Positions 51,695 to 61,214 of a DNA stretch of 64,000 nt are shown piece after piece; positions within the stretch are counted from its first letter, which is position 1, and every line of letters starts with the position of its first letter. The stretch comes from an uncultured Coriobacteriaceae bacterium (GTDB lineage: Bacteria > Actinomycetota > Coriobacteriia > Coriobacteriales > Atopobiaceae). Both the position numbers and the translations under genes were made by a program. Under the pieces are notes generated by a model. The model made no database searches. It worked only from the letters and a program-made list of their open reading frames with translations, and was not told the DNA's origin. Location: positions 1 to 64,000 of the forward strand of contig CADBYM010000001.1 of NCBI GenBank assembly GCA_902798915.1. The letters are read 5' to 3'.

Positions 51695-53005
51695 ATGGCA
51701 CAGAGGGTTCAGGGGACCGAGGATCTGTTCGGCGGTTACATGCGGGCTTGGCAGCGCATGCAGGACGTGGCGCGCGAGGTGTTTGGCGCGTATGGGTTCG
51801 ACCTTATCGAGACGCCTGCCATCGAGCAGGTTGCCACCTTCGTGCACGGCATTGGTGAGTCGACCGACGTGGTGCGCAAGGAAATGTTCCGTGTGTACTC
51901 GGGGGCGCTGGTCGAGCAACTCCTGGCAAAGGGGAGCGAAGACGGGCTCAAGGCCAAGCAGCGTCTGGCACTGAGGCCAGAGGGCACGGCGGGCGTCGTT
52001 CGCGCGGCAGTCCAGAACAACTTCGTCCCGCAGGGTGGGGCGCCCGTCAAGCTCTGGTATGCCGGTCCGATGTTCCGTGGCGAGCGCCCGCAGAAGGGTC
52101 GTCTGCGCCAGTTCCACCAAGTGGGCGTCGAGTGGCTCGGCGCGTCTGACCCGGCAGCCGATGCCGAGTGCATCATCATGCTGATGCGCTACTTCGAGCG
52201 TCTGGGGTTTGACCCCGCAAGCCTGAGGCTGACGATCAACTCCATGGGTGACGCCACGTGTCGTCCAGCGTATCGCGAGAAGGTACGTTCCTTCATCCTC
52301 GATCACGCGGACCAAATGTGCGCGGATTGCCTCGAGCGAGCCGAGCTCAACCCGCTGCGCGCCTTCGACTGCAAGAACGACCACTGCCGTGAAGTGATGC
52401 GGGACGCGCCGCTCGCGCCGAACAACCTGTGTGCGGAGTGTGCCGCGCACTACGAGCAGGTGAAGAGCTACCTCGATGAGGCTGGCATCGCCTATGTGGA
52501 GGACCCGACCCTCGTGCGTGGCCTCGACTACTACACGCGCACCGTCTTTGAGGTGGAGGTCGTGGGCGCAAGCGTCGGTGCCATCGGCGGAGGCGGCCGA
52601 TACGACGGCCTTATGGAGCTCGAGGGTGGCAAGCCCACGCCAGGCCTTGGCTTCGCGGTGGGATTCGAGCGCATCGCGCTTGCCTTGCAGGCCCAAGGAG
52701 TCGACCTGGCCGGTGCCGAGCCCGCATGCGTGTACGTGGCGTGCACGCCAGACGTTCGACCGTCCGCCTTCGGTGCGGTGCTCGCACTTCGCGAGGCCGG
52801 CGTGCGTACGGAGGCGGACTACCAGGGACGCTCGCTCAAGAGTCAGTTCAAACAGGCAAACAAGCTCGGTGCGCACCTGTGCGTGGTGCTTGGACCCGAT
52901 GAGGTGGCGGCAGGTGTGGCGACCCTGCGCGACATGCAGAGCCACGAACAGGAACAGGTTTCGCTTGCGGAGCTCGCCACCCGCGTGTGCGAAAGGATGG
53001 CATAG
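51695..53005 (+). CDS. hisS: Histidyl-tRNA synthetase
   Basis: 436 residues, class II. Motif 2 is around WYAGPMFRGERPQKGRLRQF, the histidine-specific loops are LVRGLDYYTRTVFE and GGGGRYDGL, and motif 3 is GLGFAVGFERI. The C-terminal anticodon domain starts CVYVACTPDVRPSAF. A Cys cluster (MCADCLERAEL...CREVM...CAECAAHYE) sits in the insertion domain. It is followed after 7 nt by thpR. Confidence 0.96.
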   Translation: MAQRVQGTEDLFGGYMRAWQRMQDVAREVFGAYGFDLIETPAIEQVATFVHGIGESTDVVRKEMFRVYSGALVEQLLAKGSEDGLKAKQRLALRPEGTAGVVRAAVQNNFVPQGGAPVKLWYAGPMFRGERPQKGRLRQFHQVGVEWLGASDPAADAECIIMLMRYFERLGFDPASLRLTINSMGDATCRPAYREKVRSFILDHADQMCADCLERAELNPLRAFDCKNDHCREVMRDAPLAPNNLCAECAAHYEQVKSYLDEAGIAYVEDPTLVRGLDYYTRTVFEVEVVGASVGAIGGGGRYDGLMELEGGKPTPGLGFAVGFERIALALQAQGVDLAGAEPACVYVACTPDVRPSAFGAVLALREAGVRTEADYQGRSLKSQFKQANKLGAHLCVVLGPDEVAAGVATLRDMQSHEQEQVSLAELATRVCERMA

Positions 53006-53012
53006 CTCGACC

Positions 53013-53540
53013 ATGCGACTGTTTGTGGCGGCGGAGCTTTCCAACAACTTGATCGATGCCCTTGCCGATACGTCTGCGCTGCTGCGCGATTCCGTGCGTG
53101 GGCGCTACGTGGCCCCCGACCTCTTCCATGTGACGCTTGCCTTTCTTGGGGAGGTGCCGGCGGCGCAGGTCGATGAGGTTGGGATGCTCGTACGCGACGC
53201 ATGCGCGGAGGTCGATCCGTTCATGACGTCGCTTGGTCCGCTGGGGAGCTTCGGACGGCTCTCTGCGGCAATCCTGTGGCAAGGATTCTCGTCGGGACGC
53301 GAGAGCTGGGACCTCTTGGCGACGAAGGTGCGCTCGGCGTTGCGTGACGCAGGGTTCTGGATTGACGAGAAGGGCTTCTTGCCCCATGTGACGCTCATGT
53401 GTCGCGCGGACCTCACGCACGGCGCGTTGCCCATGCCGTGCGTCACACGCGGTTCGGTGGACGCGGTGATTGTCTATGTGTCGGACCTCTCTGGCGAGAG
53501 GCCTTGCTACGAGGCGCTCGAGCGCATTGACCTGTTCTGA
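53013..53540 (+). CDS. thpR: RNA 2',3'-cyclic phosphodiesterase (2'-5' RNA ligase family)
   Basis: 175 residues with the two HxTx motifs of the 2H superfamily: HVTLAFLGE (His39) and HVTLMCRAD (His125). ThpR opens 2',3'-cyclic phosphates on RNA and can join or split 2'-5' linkages in vitro. It starts 7 nt after hisS, so co-transcribed. Its presence in a genome carrying a permuted tRNA-like RNA is noted but there is no direct evidence of a link. Confidence 0.9.
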   Translation: MRLFVAAELSNNLIDALADTSALLRDSVRGRYVAPDLFHVTLAFLGEVPAAQVDEVGMLVRDACAEVDPFMTSLGPLGSFGRLSAAILWQGFSSGRESWDLLATKVRSALRDAGFWIDEKGFLPHVTLMCRADLTHGALPMPCVTRGSVDAVIVYVSDLSGERPCYEALERIDLF

Positions 53541-53626
53541 AGTCGCAGGCTGGGGCGCTCATTCGCAGGCGTTGGCAAACGTCGCGCCCTCGACGCCGCG
53601 GTGACGACCCGCGAGGGGAGCGGCAG

Positions 53627-54295
53627 ATGCCTATAGGAACTGTCCCTCAGGAGGTGCCGGTCGTTCTTTGGTGCGACCAATATGCGCTGGCGGTAGACAA
53701 GCCCGCCGGTCTGCTCGTGCATGCAGACGGCACGGGCGCCGTGACGCTCACCGAGCTTGTGCGATGCCAGCTGGGCGAGAGCGTGCGTCCCCAGGCGCTC
53801 AACCGGCTTGACGTACCGACCTCAGGCATCGTGCTCTTCTCGCTGGACAAGGCGACGCAGCCTGCGTTCGACGCACTCGTCGCGGGCCGTGCGATGCGCA
53901 AACGCTACTGGGCGTTGGTCGACAGGCGCCTGCCGATGCTTGGACCTGACGGGTGGTCGCTCATCGACGCACCCATTGCGCGCGACCGGCACAATGCGCG
54001 CCGCATGCGCGTGGGAAGGACGGGCAAGCCTGCGCGCACGCGCATTCGTCCTCTCGCGCGGTGCGACGGGCGCACGCTCGTGGAGGCGGAGCTCGTAACG
54101 GGGCGCAAGCACCAGATTCGCGTGCATCTCGCGCATGTGGGATGCCCGATTGTGGGGGACGAGTTGTATGGGGGCACGCGTGACGAGGGAGGGCTTATGC
54201 TTCACGCGCATGAGCTCGTCTTTGACCATCCCGTTACGGACGAGCGGGTCCTTGTGAGCAGCGAGATGCCGTCCCGCTTTGGCTGGTCTGGCTAG
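53627..54295 (+). CDS. RluA-family pseudouridine synthase
   Basis: 222 residues, shorter than typical RluA/RluD and lacking an S4 domain. The catalytic Asp lies in QALNRLDVPTSGIVLFSLDK (usual HRLDxxTSG, here N for H); the later blocks TRIRPLARCDGRTLVEAELV, TGRKHQIRVHLAHVGCPIVG and LMLHAHELVF are conserved. It converts uridine to pseudouridine in rRNA or tRNA; target unknown. It follows thpR by 86 nt. Confidence 0.9.
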   Translation: MPIGTVPQEVPVVLWCDQYALAVDKPAGLLVHADGTGAVTLTELVRCQLGESVRPQALNRLDVPTSGIVLFSLDKATQPAFDALVAGRAMRKRYWALVDRRLPMLGPDGWSLIDAPIARDRHNARRMRVGRTGKPARTRIRPLARCDGRTLVEAELVTGRKHQIRVHLAHVGCPIVGDELYGGTRDEGGLMLHAHELVFDHPVTDERVLVSSEMPSRFGWSG

Positions 54296-54436
54296 GCCGA
54301 ACGGCGCATTGGTCCCAAACACACCCGCCACCTGCCAACCTCTCATTCGCATGCGCCGGCCAAAGGTACATACTGAGTACATAGATGGCATCTTGCCGGC
54401 TCGGGTGGCTGGCGCCGACCTAATGGAGGGGGTCCT

Positions 54437-56014
54437 ATGGCCGATACTATGCGTGGCGTTTACACGAACCTTACCGATATTCGTCGTCGCGTCTTCGCCG
54501 AGGTTGCGACCATTTGCTACATGGCGGGCAGCAATCCCGGTTGGAAGGCGGAATACCTGGACAAACGCTTCGAAGAGTTGCCCTACGAGATCATCCAGGG
54601 CGACATCGCCACGCATCGCGAGAGCGTCTTCTTGGAGCGAGCCATCATCGAGGAACGCATTCGCCTGGCCATGGGCATGGACCTGCAGGGTGTCGACAAG
54701 CCCCAGAGCGTGAGCGACGGACTCGAAGAGGCGGTCGTTGCCGACTCGTACTACAATCCACCGCTCATCAACGTCATCAAGTTTGCTTGCAACTCATGCG
54801 AGGACAACGTCTATCGCGTTTCTTCCGCCTGTCAGGGTTGCTTGGCACATCCATGCATAGAGATCTGTCCCAAGGACGCGGTTTCGTTCAAGCATGGCAA
54901 GGCCTTCATCGACCATGCGAAGTGCGTCGCTTGTGGTAGGTGCGCGCAGGTATGCCCTTATCACGCGATTCATCATCATGTGCGTCCGTGTGCCGATGCC
55001 TGCGGCATGAAGGCGATTGGCTCTGACGAGCACGGGAGGGCCGAGATCAACTACGAGAAGTGCGTCAGCTGCGGACAGTGCCTTATCAACTGTCCGTTTG
55101 GGGCCATCGCCGACAAGAGCCAGATCGCGCAGGTGATCTTCTCCATCGTGGGCGGGGACGAGGTCATTGCCATCGTCGCGCCAGCGTTCGTGGGTCAGTT
55201 TGGCGGCAAGGGCAACGTGGGTAAGCTGCGTGGCGCCTTTGCGACGCTCGGCTTCGCCGGCGTGGAGGAGGTCGCCATAGGTGCGGACCTTTGCGCCATC
55301 GAGGAAGCCGACATGTTCCTTGAGGAAGTGCCCGAGAAGATGCCCTTCATGGGTACCTCCTGCTGTCCCGCATGGTCGGCCATGGCAAAGATGGAGTTCC
55401 CCGAGCACAAGGAGTGCATCTCCATGGCGCTTACGCCCATGGTGCTCACTGCGCGCATGGTGCGCCAGAACCATCCCAGCGCAAAGATCGTCTTTGTGGG
55501 GCCGTGCTCGGCAAAGAAGCTTGAGGCCATGCGCGAGTCCGTGCGCTCGGAGGTGGACTTCGTGCTCACCTTCGAGGAGATGGCCGGCATGATGAAGGCC
55601 AAGGGCATCGACTACCTCAAGCTCGAGGACGACAACAAATCCGACTTCGACATTGCCTCCGAGGACGGGCGCAACTTCGCCGTCGCAGGTGGCGTGGCGA
55701 ATGCCGTGGTCAACGTCATCAAGGAACGTGACCCCGAGCGCGAGGTGAAGGTGTTCAATGCGGAGGGCCTGGCTGAGTGCCGCAAGATGCTGCGAGACGC
55801 CACCCGTGGCAAGTATCCCGGCTACCTGCTCGAGGGCATGGCGTGCCCGGGTGGTTGCGTGGCAGGTCCCGGAACGCTTCAGGCCATCAACAAGTCCGCA
55901 GCGGCTGTCAAGCGTTATGCGAAGAAGTCGCCGCACAAGCATGCGGTGGACAACGAGCTGCGCTCGCTCATTCACCAGCTCGAGCGTGCCGAAGATGGTG
56001 TCGGGGGCGACTGA
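54437..56014 (+). CDS. Monomeric [FeFe] hydrogenase, group B type
   Basis: 525 residues. An N-terminal region is followed by [4Fe-4S] ferredoxin motifs (CVACGRCAQVCP and CVSCGQCLINCP) and the H-cluster motifs: P1 TSCCPAW (Cys309, Cys310), P2 GPCSAKKLE (Cys357) and P3 EGMACPGGCVAGPG (Cys470, Cys474). P1 with Ala and the Cys-rich layout fit the group B enzymes of clostridia and Coriobacteriia. It takes up or evolves H2 with ferredoxin. The maturases HydE, HydF and HydG are not in the window. GGAGGGGG precedes the ATG. Confidence 0.93.
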   Translation: MADTMRGVYTNLTDIRRRVFAEVATICYMAGSNPGWKAEYLDKRFEELPYEIIQGDIATHRESVFLERAIIEERIRLAMGMDLQGVDKPQSVSDGLEEAVVADSYYNPPLINVIKFACNSCEDNVYRVSSACQGCLAHPCIEICPKDAVSFKHGKAFIDHAKCVACGRCAQVCPYHAIHHHVRPCADACGMKAIGSDEHGRAEINYEKCVSCGQCLINCPFGAIADKSQIAQVIFSIVGGDEVIAIVAPAFVGQFGGKGNVGKLRGAFATLGFAGVEEVAIGADLCAIEEADMFLEEVPEKMPFMGTSCCPAWSAMAKMEFPEHKECISMALTPMVLTARMVRQNHPSAKIVFVGPCSAKKLEAMRESVRSEVDFVLTFEEMAGMMKAKGIDYLKLEDDNKSDFDIASEDGRNFAVAGGVANAVVNVIKERDPEREVKVFNAEGLAECRKMLRDATRGKYPGYLLEGMACPGGCVAGPGTLQAINKSAAAVKRYAKKSPHKHAVDNELRSLIHQLERAEDGVGGD

Positions 56015-56110
56015 GTGACCACAGGGGTGGCGGAAGCCGCCCCTTCAGCCAGGCTTACAAGGGCGTCCCGCTGCGGGCGCCCTGGCCTTGCAGGGCACCT
56101 TGCAGCCATC

Positions 56111-56137
56111 AAAAAGGCCGCCCCACGTGGGGCGGCC
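56111..56137 (-). terminator. Rho-independent terminator of the small reverse-strand gene
   Basis: On the reverse strand GGCCGCCCC-ACGT-GGGGCGGCC (56137-56116) is followed by TTTTT (56115-56111). It follows the stop of the gene ending at 56178. Confidence 0.85.
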
Positions 56138-56177
56138 GCTCACTTACGTGCGTGATTGATTCCTGCGTGCGAGCCTG

Positions 56178-56483
56178 CTATTCCTTCTCGCCCGAGACCG
56201 AGGCGTAGAAGTGCGCCTGGTCGAAGGTCTCCTCGATGGTGTGGCCGTTCACGAACCTCAATGAGAGAAATTCGCCCAAGGTGGGAACAAGGTCGCTGCA
56301 GTCGACGAAGTGGTTCTTGTGATTGCGAATCGAGGTGTCCTGCGCGCGCCAGTAGTTCTCGTTGGCATCGGTGATGTAGTACACCTTGGAACCAACGCGC
56401 ATGTACACCGAATGGTTGATGTGCAGATACTCGTCAAGCTCTGCGTAGCTTATCTTGAGCTCCTCTTGTGCCTTCTTTCCCAT
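56178..56483 (-). CDS. Conserved small protein of unknown function
   Basis: 101 residues starting MGKKAQEELKISYAELDEYL, with VYMRVGSKVYYITDANENYW and ending HFYASVSGEKE. Soluble, with no signal. The middle looks like a small beta-barrel or CDC-like fold, but I recognise no family. GGAG lies 5 nt before ATG 56483, and a strong terminator follows, so it is expressed as a single gene. Confidence 0.8.
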   Translation of the reverse strand: MGKKAQEELKISYAELDEYLHINHSVYMRVGSKVYYITDANENYWRAQDTSIRNHKNHFVDCSDLVPTLGEFLSLRFVNGHTIEETFDQAHFYASVSGEKE

Positions 56484-56612
56484 GGCCACTCCAATCGTTC
56501 GAAGACAAATACCTTGGTGTGCTCATCTTAGCGCATGTTAACGCCCTATGACAACGGGAGGCCGGTTTAATGGAGACCGCACATTGACCGAGACCCCACC
56601 GTGGGTGAGTGG

Positions 56613-57341
56613 TCAGGCGAGGAGCAGGTGCTCGAGTTCTGCGGCCGTGCGCGCGAACGTCTGGCCGCCCCGCGAGCGTACGTAGTCCTCGTCGCGGAAG
56701 CCCCATGTTACGATGACGCAGTCGATGCCCGCATTGGAGGCACAGGCGACGTCTACCTCCGAGTCGCCGACGTAGACGCATCGCTCGGGTGGGACGTCGA
56801 GCTCGCGCATGCAGGCAAACACGGTGTCGGGTGCCGGCTTGCGTCGGATTCCCTCTCGTTCCCCACAGGCGAACTCGAAGCTTCCGGGGAAGAAGTGCTC
56901 CACGAGTGGTCGAACGGCATAGTCGCCCTTGTTCGAGACGACGCAGCAGCGCATGCTGCTGGCCCGAATGTGGTTGAGCACCTGCGTGACGCCCGGGTAG
57001 GGGGCGGTCCGGTCGAGGCTGTGCGCGGCATAGTGCTCGTTGAAGGCGTCGTATACTGCGGACACTAGCTTGTCGCTGCTACCGTCGGGTACGGCCCGGC
57101 GAATGAGGTTGAGGATGCCGTTTCCCACGAACTGCCGTACCTCGTCGCGTGTGCGCCGGGGCATTCCGAAGGAGGTGAGCGCGTGGTTCGTCGAGGCGGC
57201 AAGGTCATCGAGCGTGTTGAGAAGCGTGCCATCGAGGTCAAAGATGGCCGTGTCGTAGTGCCCGGGGTGCCGACGCGCCGCAACGGCTGCCGCACTCCGT
57301 GGAGCATCGCTGTCGTGGACGAACTGTGACGGGTCGCGCAT
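56613..57341 (-). CDS. HAD-superfamily hydrolase, phosphoglycolate-phosphatase-like
   Basis: 242 residues. Motif I is AIFDLDGTLLNTLDDLAAS, the cap follows (FVGNGILNLIRRAVPDGS), motif II is CCVVSNKGDY, and motif III/IV is RKPAPDTVFACMRELDV with VYVGDSEVDVACASNAG. This is the Gph/PpaX layout (HAD-IA), acting on phosphoglycolate or similar small phosphates. GGGAGG precedes ATG 57341. It is divergent from the CapA gene. Confidence 0.9.
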   Translation of the reverse strand: MRDPSQFVHDSDAPRSAAAVAARRHPGHYDTAIFDLDGTLLNTLDDLAASTNHALTSFGMPRRTRDEVRQFVGNGILNLIRRAVPDGSSDKLVSAVYDAFNEHYAAHSLDRTAPYPGVTQVLNHIRASSMRCCVVSNKGDYAVRPLVEHFFPGSFEFACGEREGIRRKPAPDTVFACMRELDVPPERCVYVGDSEVDVACASNAGIDCVIVTWGFRDEDYVRSRGGQTFARTAAELEHLLLA

Positions 57342-57434
57342 CGCTGCCTCCCAATGTTTGTTCTCTCGACTTATCATAGATACACATCGTAGTATGATGA
57401 ATGCAAGGAGAACATCGCAGAAAGGGACGCGCAC

Positions 57435-58874
57435 ATGAATGATGCGCAAAGCGGCGGCAACTATTCTCGCGAGCACGGCGTTTCAGGGTACAGGAAGAGA
57501 CGGCGTACAACCATTGTCGTGCGTCTTATCGTTGCGACAGCGCTCATTGCGATCATCGGTGGCGCCTCGTATGCGTTCGGCAAGCAGTTCATTGACCCCG
57601 ATAGCATTCCCTTTGATCTTCCCGGCGTCGAGCGGGATGCGGAGCAGAGTGCTCCGGAGGAGGAGGTTCCGGAGCCGGTACCGACCACGGTGCAGCCCGC
57701 GACCATCAGCCTCGTCTCGGCAGGCGACGTGATCATGGACGGTGCGGTGACGGAGAGCGGCAGGCAGGAGTCGGGTGCCTACGACTTTGGGCACCTCTTC
57801 GCACCGCTCAAAGGCGAGCTCGGGCGCTTCGACCTGCGTCTGGTGAGCCAAGAGTCAGCGCTTGCGGGAAGCAAGTTCGGCTTTGGTGCCGATTTCCCGC
57901 TCAACGCGCCGCAGGACTTGGGACGTGCTGAGCAGGAGGCAGGCTTCAACGTGGTGCTCCGTGCGAGCGATCATACGTTCGACACCGGCGCCGAGGGAAT
58001 TCACGGTGAGCTGGAGTGGTGGCATGACTCATTCCCCAACATGCCGGTTCTCGGCATCGCGGATGCGGAGCCACAGAACAACCCCACCCTCTCTGACTAT
58101 GTCTCCAATGTGTACGTCTACGAAAAGGATGGCTTCAAGGTGGGGGTGCTCAACCACGCAATAAACGTTCCCGATGATGCACGGGGTATGGTCTCGCACC
58201 TCACGGAAGAGAAGATTGCCAGCGACGTTTCGAAGGCGCGTGAGATGGGCGCCGAAGTCATTGTCGCCTGCCCGCATTGGGGCGAGGAGTACAACACTAA
58301 CGTGGTGGAGGAGCAGACGCGCTATGCGTGGGCATATGCCAACCAAGGGGTGGACGTCATTATTGGCACGCATCCTCGGGTATTGCAGCGCACCGAGGTC
58401 CTGCAACGCGAAGACGGGCACAAGACGGTGTGCTTCTATTCCTTGGGCTGCCTCACCTCATCACTCACCGACAACAGCTTGCTGGGCGGTTTGGCGGAGG
58501 TTCAGCTCAACCGCAACGACCAGGGTGCGTGCGAGGTGACGAACGCGGTGCTCAAGCCCGTCATCACCCACCGGGGCAACGGCGCGGAGTACTGCACGTA
58601 CCTCTTTGCCGACTATTCGAACGACCTCGTGTGGAACAGCTGGGATGGCTGGCCAGACGTTGACGAGTGGAACCGGCGCTGCCAAGACATCTTGGGCGAG
58701 GGATACGACCCGGGAGCGCGCGAGTTCCGTGTGAACCTCGATGCCGCTACGCCGCCGCCGAGCGCTCAACCGGAAGAACCGGCGCCTGTCGAGGAGGGGC
58801 AAGGCGAGGAATACGCAGGCAACGAGGGTGAGTATGACTATTATGGCGAGTACGATGAATCTTGGGACTACTGA
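57435..58874 (+). CDS. Membrane-anchored CapA-family protein
   Basis: 479 residues. One N-terminal membrane helix (TTIVVRLIVATALIAIIGGA), then the CapA metallophosphatase-like domain: SLVSAGDVIMDGAVTESG, the VLRASDHTFDTGAEGI segment (usual 'NH.D.G'), IVACPHWGEEY and VIIGTHPRVLQ. An acidic Pro/Glu/Tyr tail ends it. CapA is associated with poly-gamma-glutamate capsule assembly in bacilli; without capBC nearby it more likely hydrolyses or processes a wall polymer. AGAAAGGG precedes the ATG. Confidence 0.88.
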   Translation: MNDAQSGGNYSREHGVSGYRKRRRTTIVVRLIVATALIAIIGGASYAFGKQFIDPDSIPFDLPGVERDAEQSAPEEEVPEPVPTTVQPATISLVSAGDVIMDGAVTESGRQESGAYDFGHLFAPLKGELGRFDLRLVSQESALAGSKFGFGADFPLNAPQDLGRAEQEAGFNVVLRASDHTFDTGAEGIHGELEWWHDSFPNMPVLGIADAEPQNNPTLSDYVSNVYVYEKDGFKVGVLNHAINVPDDARGMVSHLTEEKIASDVSKAREMGAEVIVACPHWGEEYNTNVVEEQTRYAWAYANQGVDVIIGTHPRVLQRTEVLQREDGHKTVCFYSLGCLTSSLTDNSLLGGLAEVQLNRNDQGACEVTNAVLKPVITHRGNGAEYCTYLFADYSNDLVWNSWDGWPDVDEWNRRCQDILGEGYDPGAREFRVNLDAATPPPSAQPEEPAPVEEGQGEEYAGNEGEYDYYGEYDESWDY

Positions 58875-58916
58875 TTCCGATTTGAGACGCAAGATGCGCT
58901 GACGATTGTGCACTAA

Positions 58917-58944
58917 GTGACCCCCCTCTTGTGGAGGGGGTCAC
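58917..58944. terminator. Hairpin between convergent capA-like and HlyD-like genes
   Basis: GTGACCCCCCT pairs with AGGGGGTCAC (one bulge) around a short loop at 58917-58944. It lies between two convergent genes and may serve both. Confidence 0.6.
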
Positions 58945-59014
58945 ATCCGTTGAAGGAGGGTGTCCGAACGCTGAAGCGGGCAGCCCTCCTGCCTTTGTGG
59001 TCACCTTTCGTGGG

Positions 59015-60940
59015 TCACGCCGCTTGCGCTGAGTCTTCGGGTGCGGCCACCGGCTCTTCTGGCGCGGGTTCCTCCGCTGGTGCGGGTGCCGGCTCCGTCG
59101 CCACGGGTTCCGCAGGCGCTTCCGGCGCTGGCTCTGCGGGCGCCGGCTCTTCCGGCGCGGGCGCCTCCAGATCCGGAAGTATAACGGAGGTTCCCACCTG
59201 AATGCTGTCCGATTCGACTGCGGCCTGGGACGCGTTGGTGGCAAGTACGTTGACGTGAACGTATGCGTTGATGCCACGCGACGGATCGAGCAGCATGTTA
59301 AGCTCGGTTCCTCCCTCGGCGTTCGTGTGGACGGCTTCGAGGGGAACGACGATGACGTTGGGAATGCTCTGCACGACGATGGAAACGTTGCAGGCGATGT
59401 TCTTGGATATGCGCTCGTCGGGGTTCTCGATGATCACGTTGGCAAAGTGCACCGTTCCGTCCTCGTTCGCAGAGACGGACGAGACATAGGAGATGGGAAA
59501 GAGGTCGTTGATGGAAGGGAAGCTCAGCCGTGCCTCTTGGCCCTCATGCACCTGTCCGAGTCGGTCTTCGGGAATCTCCTCCTGAACGATGTAGGCGGTG
59601 AGGTCCGAGACCGTGCAGAGGCGCTCGGTTCCGATGACGGTGGCGGAAGGCGTGATCGCGGTGTTCAGATCGCTCAGCCAGCCCGAGATGGGCGACCGCA
59701 CCGTGAGGTGGTCGTATTGCGTCTTCGCATTGTCGTACATCTGCTGGATGTTTGCCAGCGTCTCCTTGGCGGCGTCGAGCTCCTGCTGCGCGGACTTGAC
59801 GCGCGCCTCCAAGGCGGGGTTGCCAGAGGAGGTGGTGCTGGTACCCGAGCGCGATCCCGTTCCGGTCCCGGTGCTCGTGGTCGAATCTGACGAGGTCGTG
59901 TTGTCGGTGAGCGTTCCTGTCGTGGTGGCATCGCTGTCGTACCCATAGCCGTAGTCGGTGTGTTCCGTGAAGGCCGCAACGTGGAAGACGGGCCGTGTCG
60001 CGCCTCGTGCGATGGAGTTCGTCTCGTCGTTCTCGGCATCCGATTGTGTGCCATCGGTGTTTGTGCCGGTGCCCGTCCTGGTGCTCGTTCCCGTCGATGT
60101 GTCCGTTCCCGTGGAGGACGAACTGGAGGTGCCTTGAGAGGACCGGCTCTTGCCCATGCTGGCATCGAGTGCCTTGCGTGCTGCGTCGAGTGCGTCCACC
60201 TTCCGCTCCACGTCATTGCGGGCAAGGTCGAGCGCTTCCTGAGCGCGCTCGTACGTCTGGGTCACGTTGGGGTTGTCGAGCGTGTAGAGCACGTTGCCCT
60301 CCTCGACGTATGCCCCTTCCACTGCGAAGGCGTCAACGACGGTTCCCGACACCTCCGAGATGACGGCGCGCTCGTCTATGGGCCGCACGATGGAGGTTGC
60401 GTCAATGGAGTCGACGAACTCCATGCGCTCGATGGTCGCCGTGTTATACGTGGGAACCTCGGGGAGCTTCTCCGGCTTGAGCGTGTCCCAGACGAACCAG
60501 CCAGCGGCAACCACCATGGAGATGACGAGCAGAAGCACGAGTGTGGTCGAGATGACCCTGTGGCGGCGACGCGTCTTCTCGATGTCCTCCTGGGCCTGGC
60601 GACGTGTGAGGTAGGGGGAGGGGACGTCATTGACGTAGAAGCGACGCCTCATGTGAACTGCCGCCACCTCATCGTACGCAAGGCGTTCGATCGAGCGAGA
60701 TTCGTCGCGTGAGATGGCCTCTTGCGAAGGGACCTGCGGCTTGCGGGCAACCGTGGGCTCTGCCTGGAGTGCAATCTCTTCTGCTTGTTCGGCCTCGGAA
60801 GGAACCTCCGGAACCTCTATCCGGTTCATGTGTTTGGCATGTCGTCCGTGGTTGGCGAGCGTGGGCGCATGCAGCTCCTCATCCTCGAGGAGGGGAATGC
60901 TTTGCTCCGAGGGCGTATGTGCGCGGTTGCTGTGCGTCAT
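59015..60940 (-). CDS. Orphan HlyD/MacA-type membrane-fusion adaptor with large Ser/Thr/Gly insertion
   Basis: 641 residues. A long charged N-terminal cytoplasmic part (~145 residues), one membrane helix (VISTTLVLLLVISMVVAAGW), then biotinyl-lipoyl halves (RAVISEVSGTVVDAFAVEGA... and LTVRSPISGWLSDLNTAITP) flanking a coiled-coil hairpin interrupted by a ~150-residue TGTGTSTRTGTGTNT region. A Pro/Ala/Glu tail ends it. The fold is that of RND/ABC efflux adaptors. No ABC transporter gene is next to it. AAGGAGC precedes ATG 60940. Confidence 0.83.
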   Translation of the reverse strand: MTHSNRAHTPSEQSIPLLEDEELHAPTLANHGRHAKHMNRIEVPEVPSEAEQAEEIALQAEPTVARKPQVPSQEAISRDESRSIERLAYDEVAAVHMRRRFYVNDVPSPYLTRRQAQEDIEKTRRRHRVISTTLVLLLVISMVVAAGWFVWDTLKPEKLPEVPTYNTATIERMEFVDSIDATSIVRPIDERAVISEVSGTVVDAFAVEGAYVEEGNVLYTLDNPNVTQTYERAQEALDLARNDVERKVDALDAARKALDASMGKSRSSQGTSSSSSTGTDTSTGTSTRTGTGTNTDGTQSDAENDETNSIARGATRPVFHVAAFTEHTDYGYGYDSDATTTGTLTDNTTSSDSTTSTGTGTGSRSGTSTTSSGNPALEARVKSAQQELDAAKETLANIQQMYDNAKTQYDHLTVRSPISGWLSDLNTAITPSATVIGTERLCTVSDLTAYIVQEEIPEDRLGQVHEGQEARLSFPSINDLFPISYVSSVSANEDGTVHFANVIIENPDERISKNIACNVSIVVQSIPNVIVVPLEAVHTNAEGGTELNMLLDPSRGINAYVHVNVLATNASQAAVESDSIQVGTSVILPDLEAPAPEEPAPAEPAPEAPAEPVATEPAPAPAEEPAPEEPVAAPEDSAQAA

Positions 60941-61089
60941 GGCATGCTCCTTGCGTTACTTGCCGTGAACATACAAGCATAGCGCAAGAAGGAAAGGTTT
61001 CTGTCAAGGCGCATTCCTCTACACAAAGCAGTCTGCCCCTGCCATCGTGTCGTCGGGCTGCGGGAGCGTGCCTGTCCTCTGTTCCGCAG

Positions 61090-61117
61090 TTTGTTGTGCC
61101 CAGATTCGTAGTACAAT
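61090..61117 (+). promoter_or_regulatory. Probable promoter of aspS
   Basis: TTTGTT (61090-61095) and TACAAT (61112-61117) are 16 nt apart, 97 nt before ATG 61215. Confidence 0.5.
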
Positions 61118-61214
61118 ACAACTCTTGTGCCGCGAGGTGCCGTTTACACCTTGCGGACGTCTGCTGGGGCGCCGCCCGTACCGTCACGGGGTGGCTAGGG
61201 ACGAAGGGAATCCC

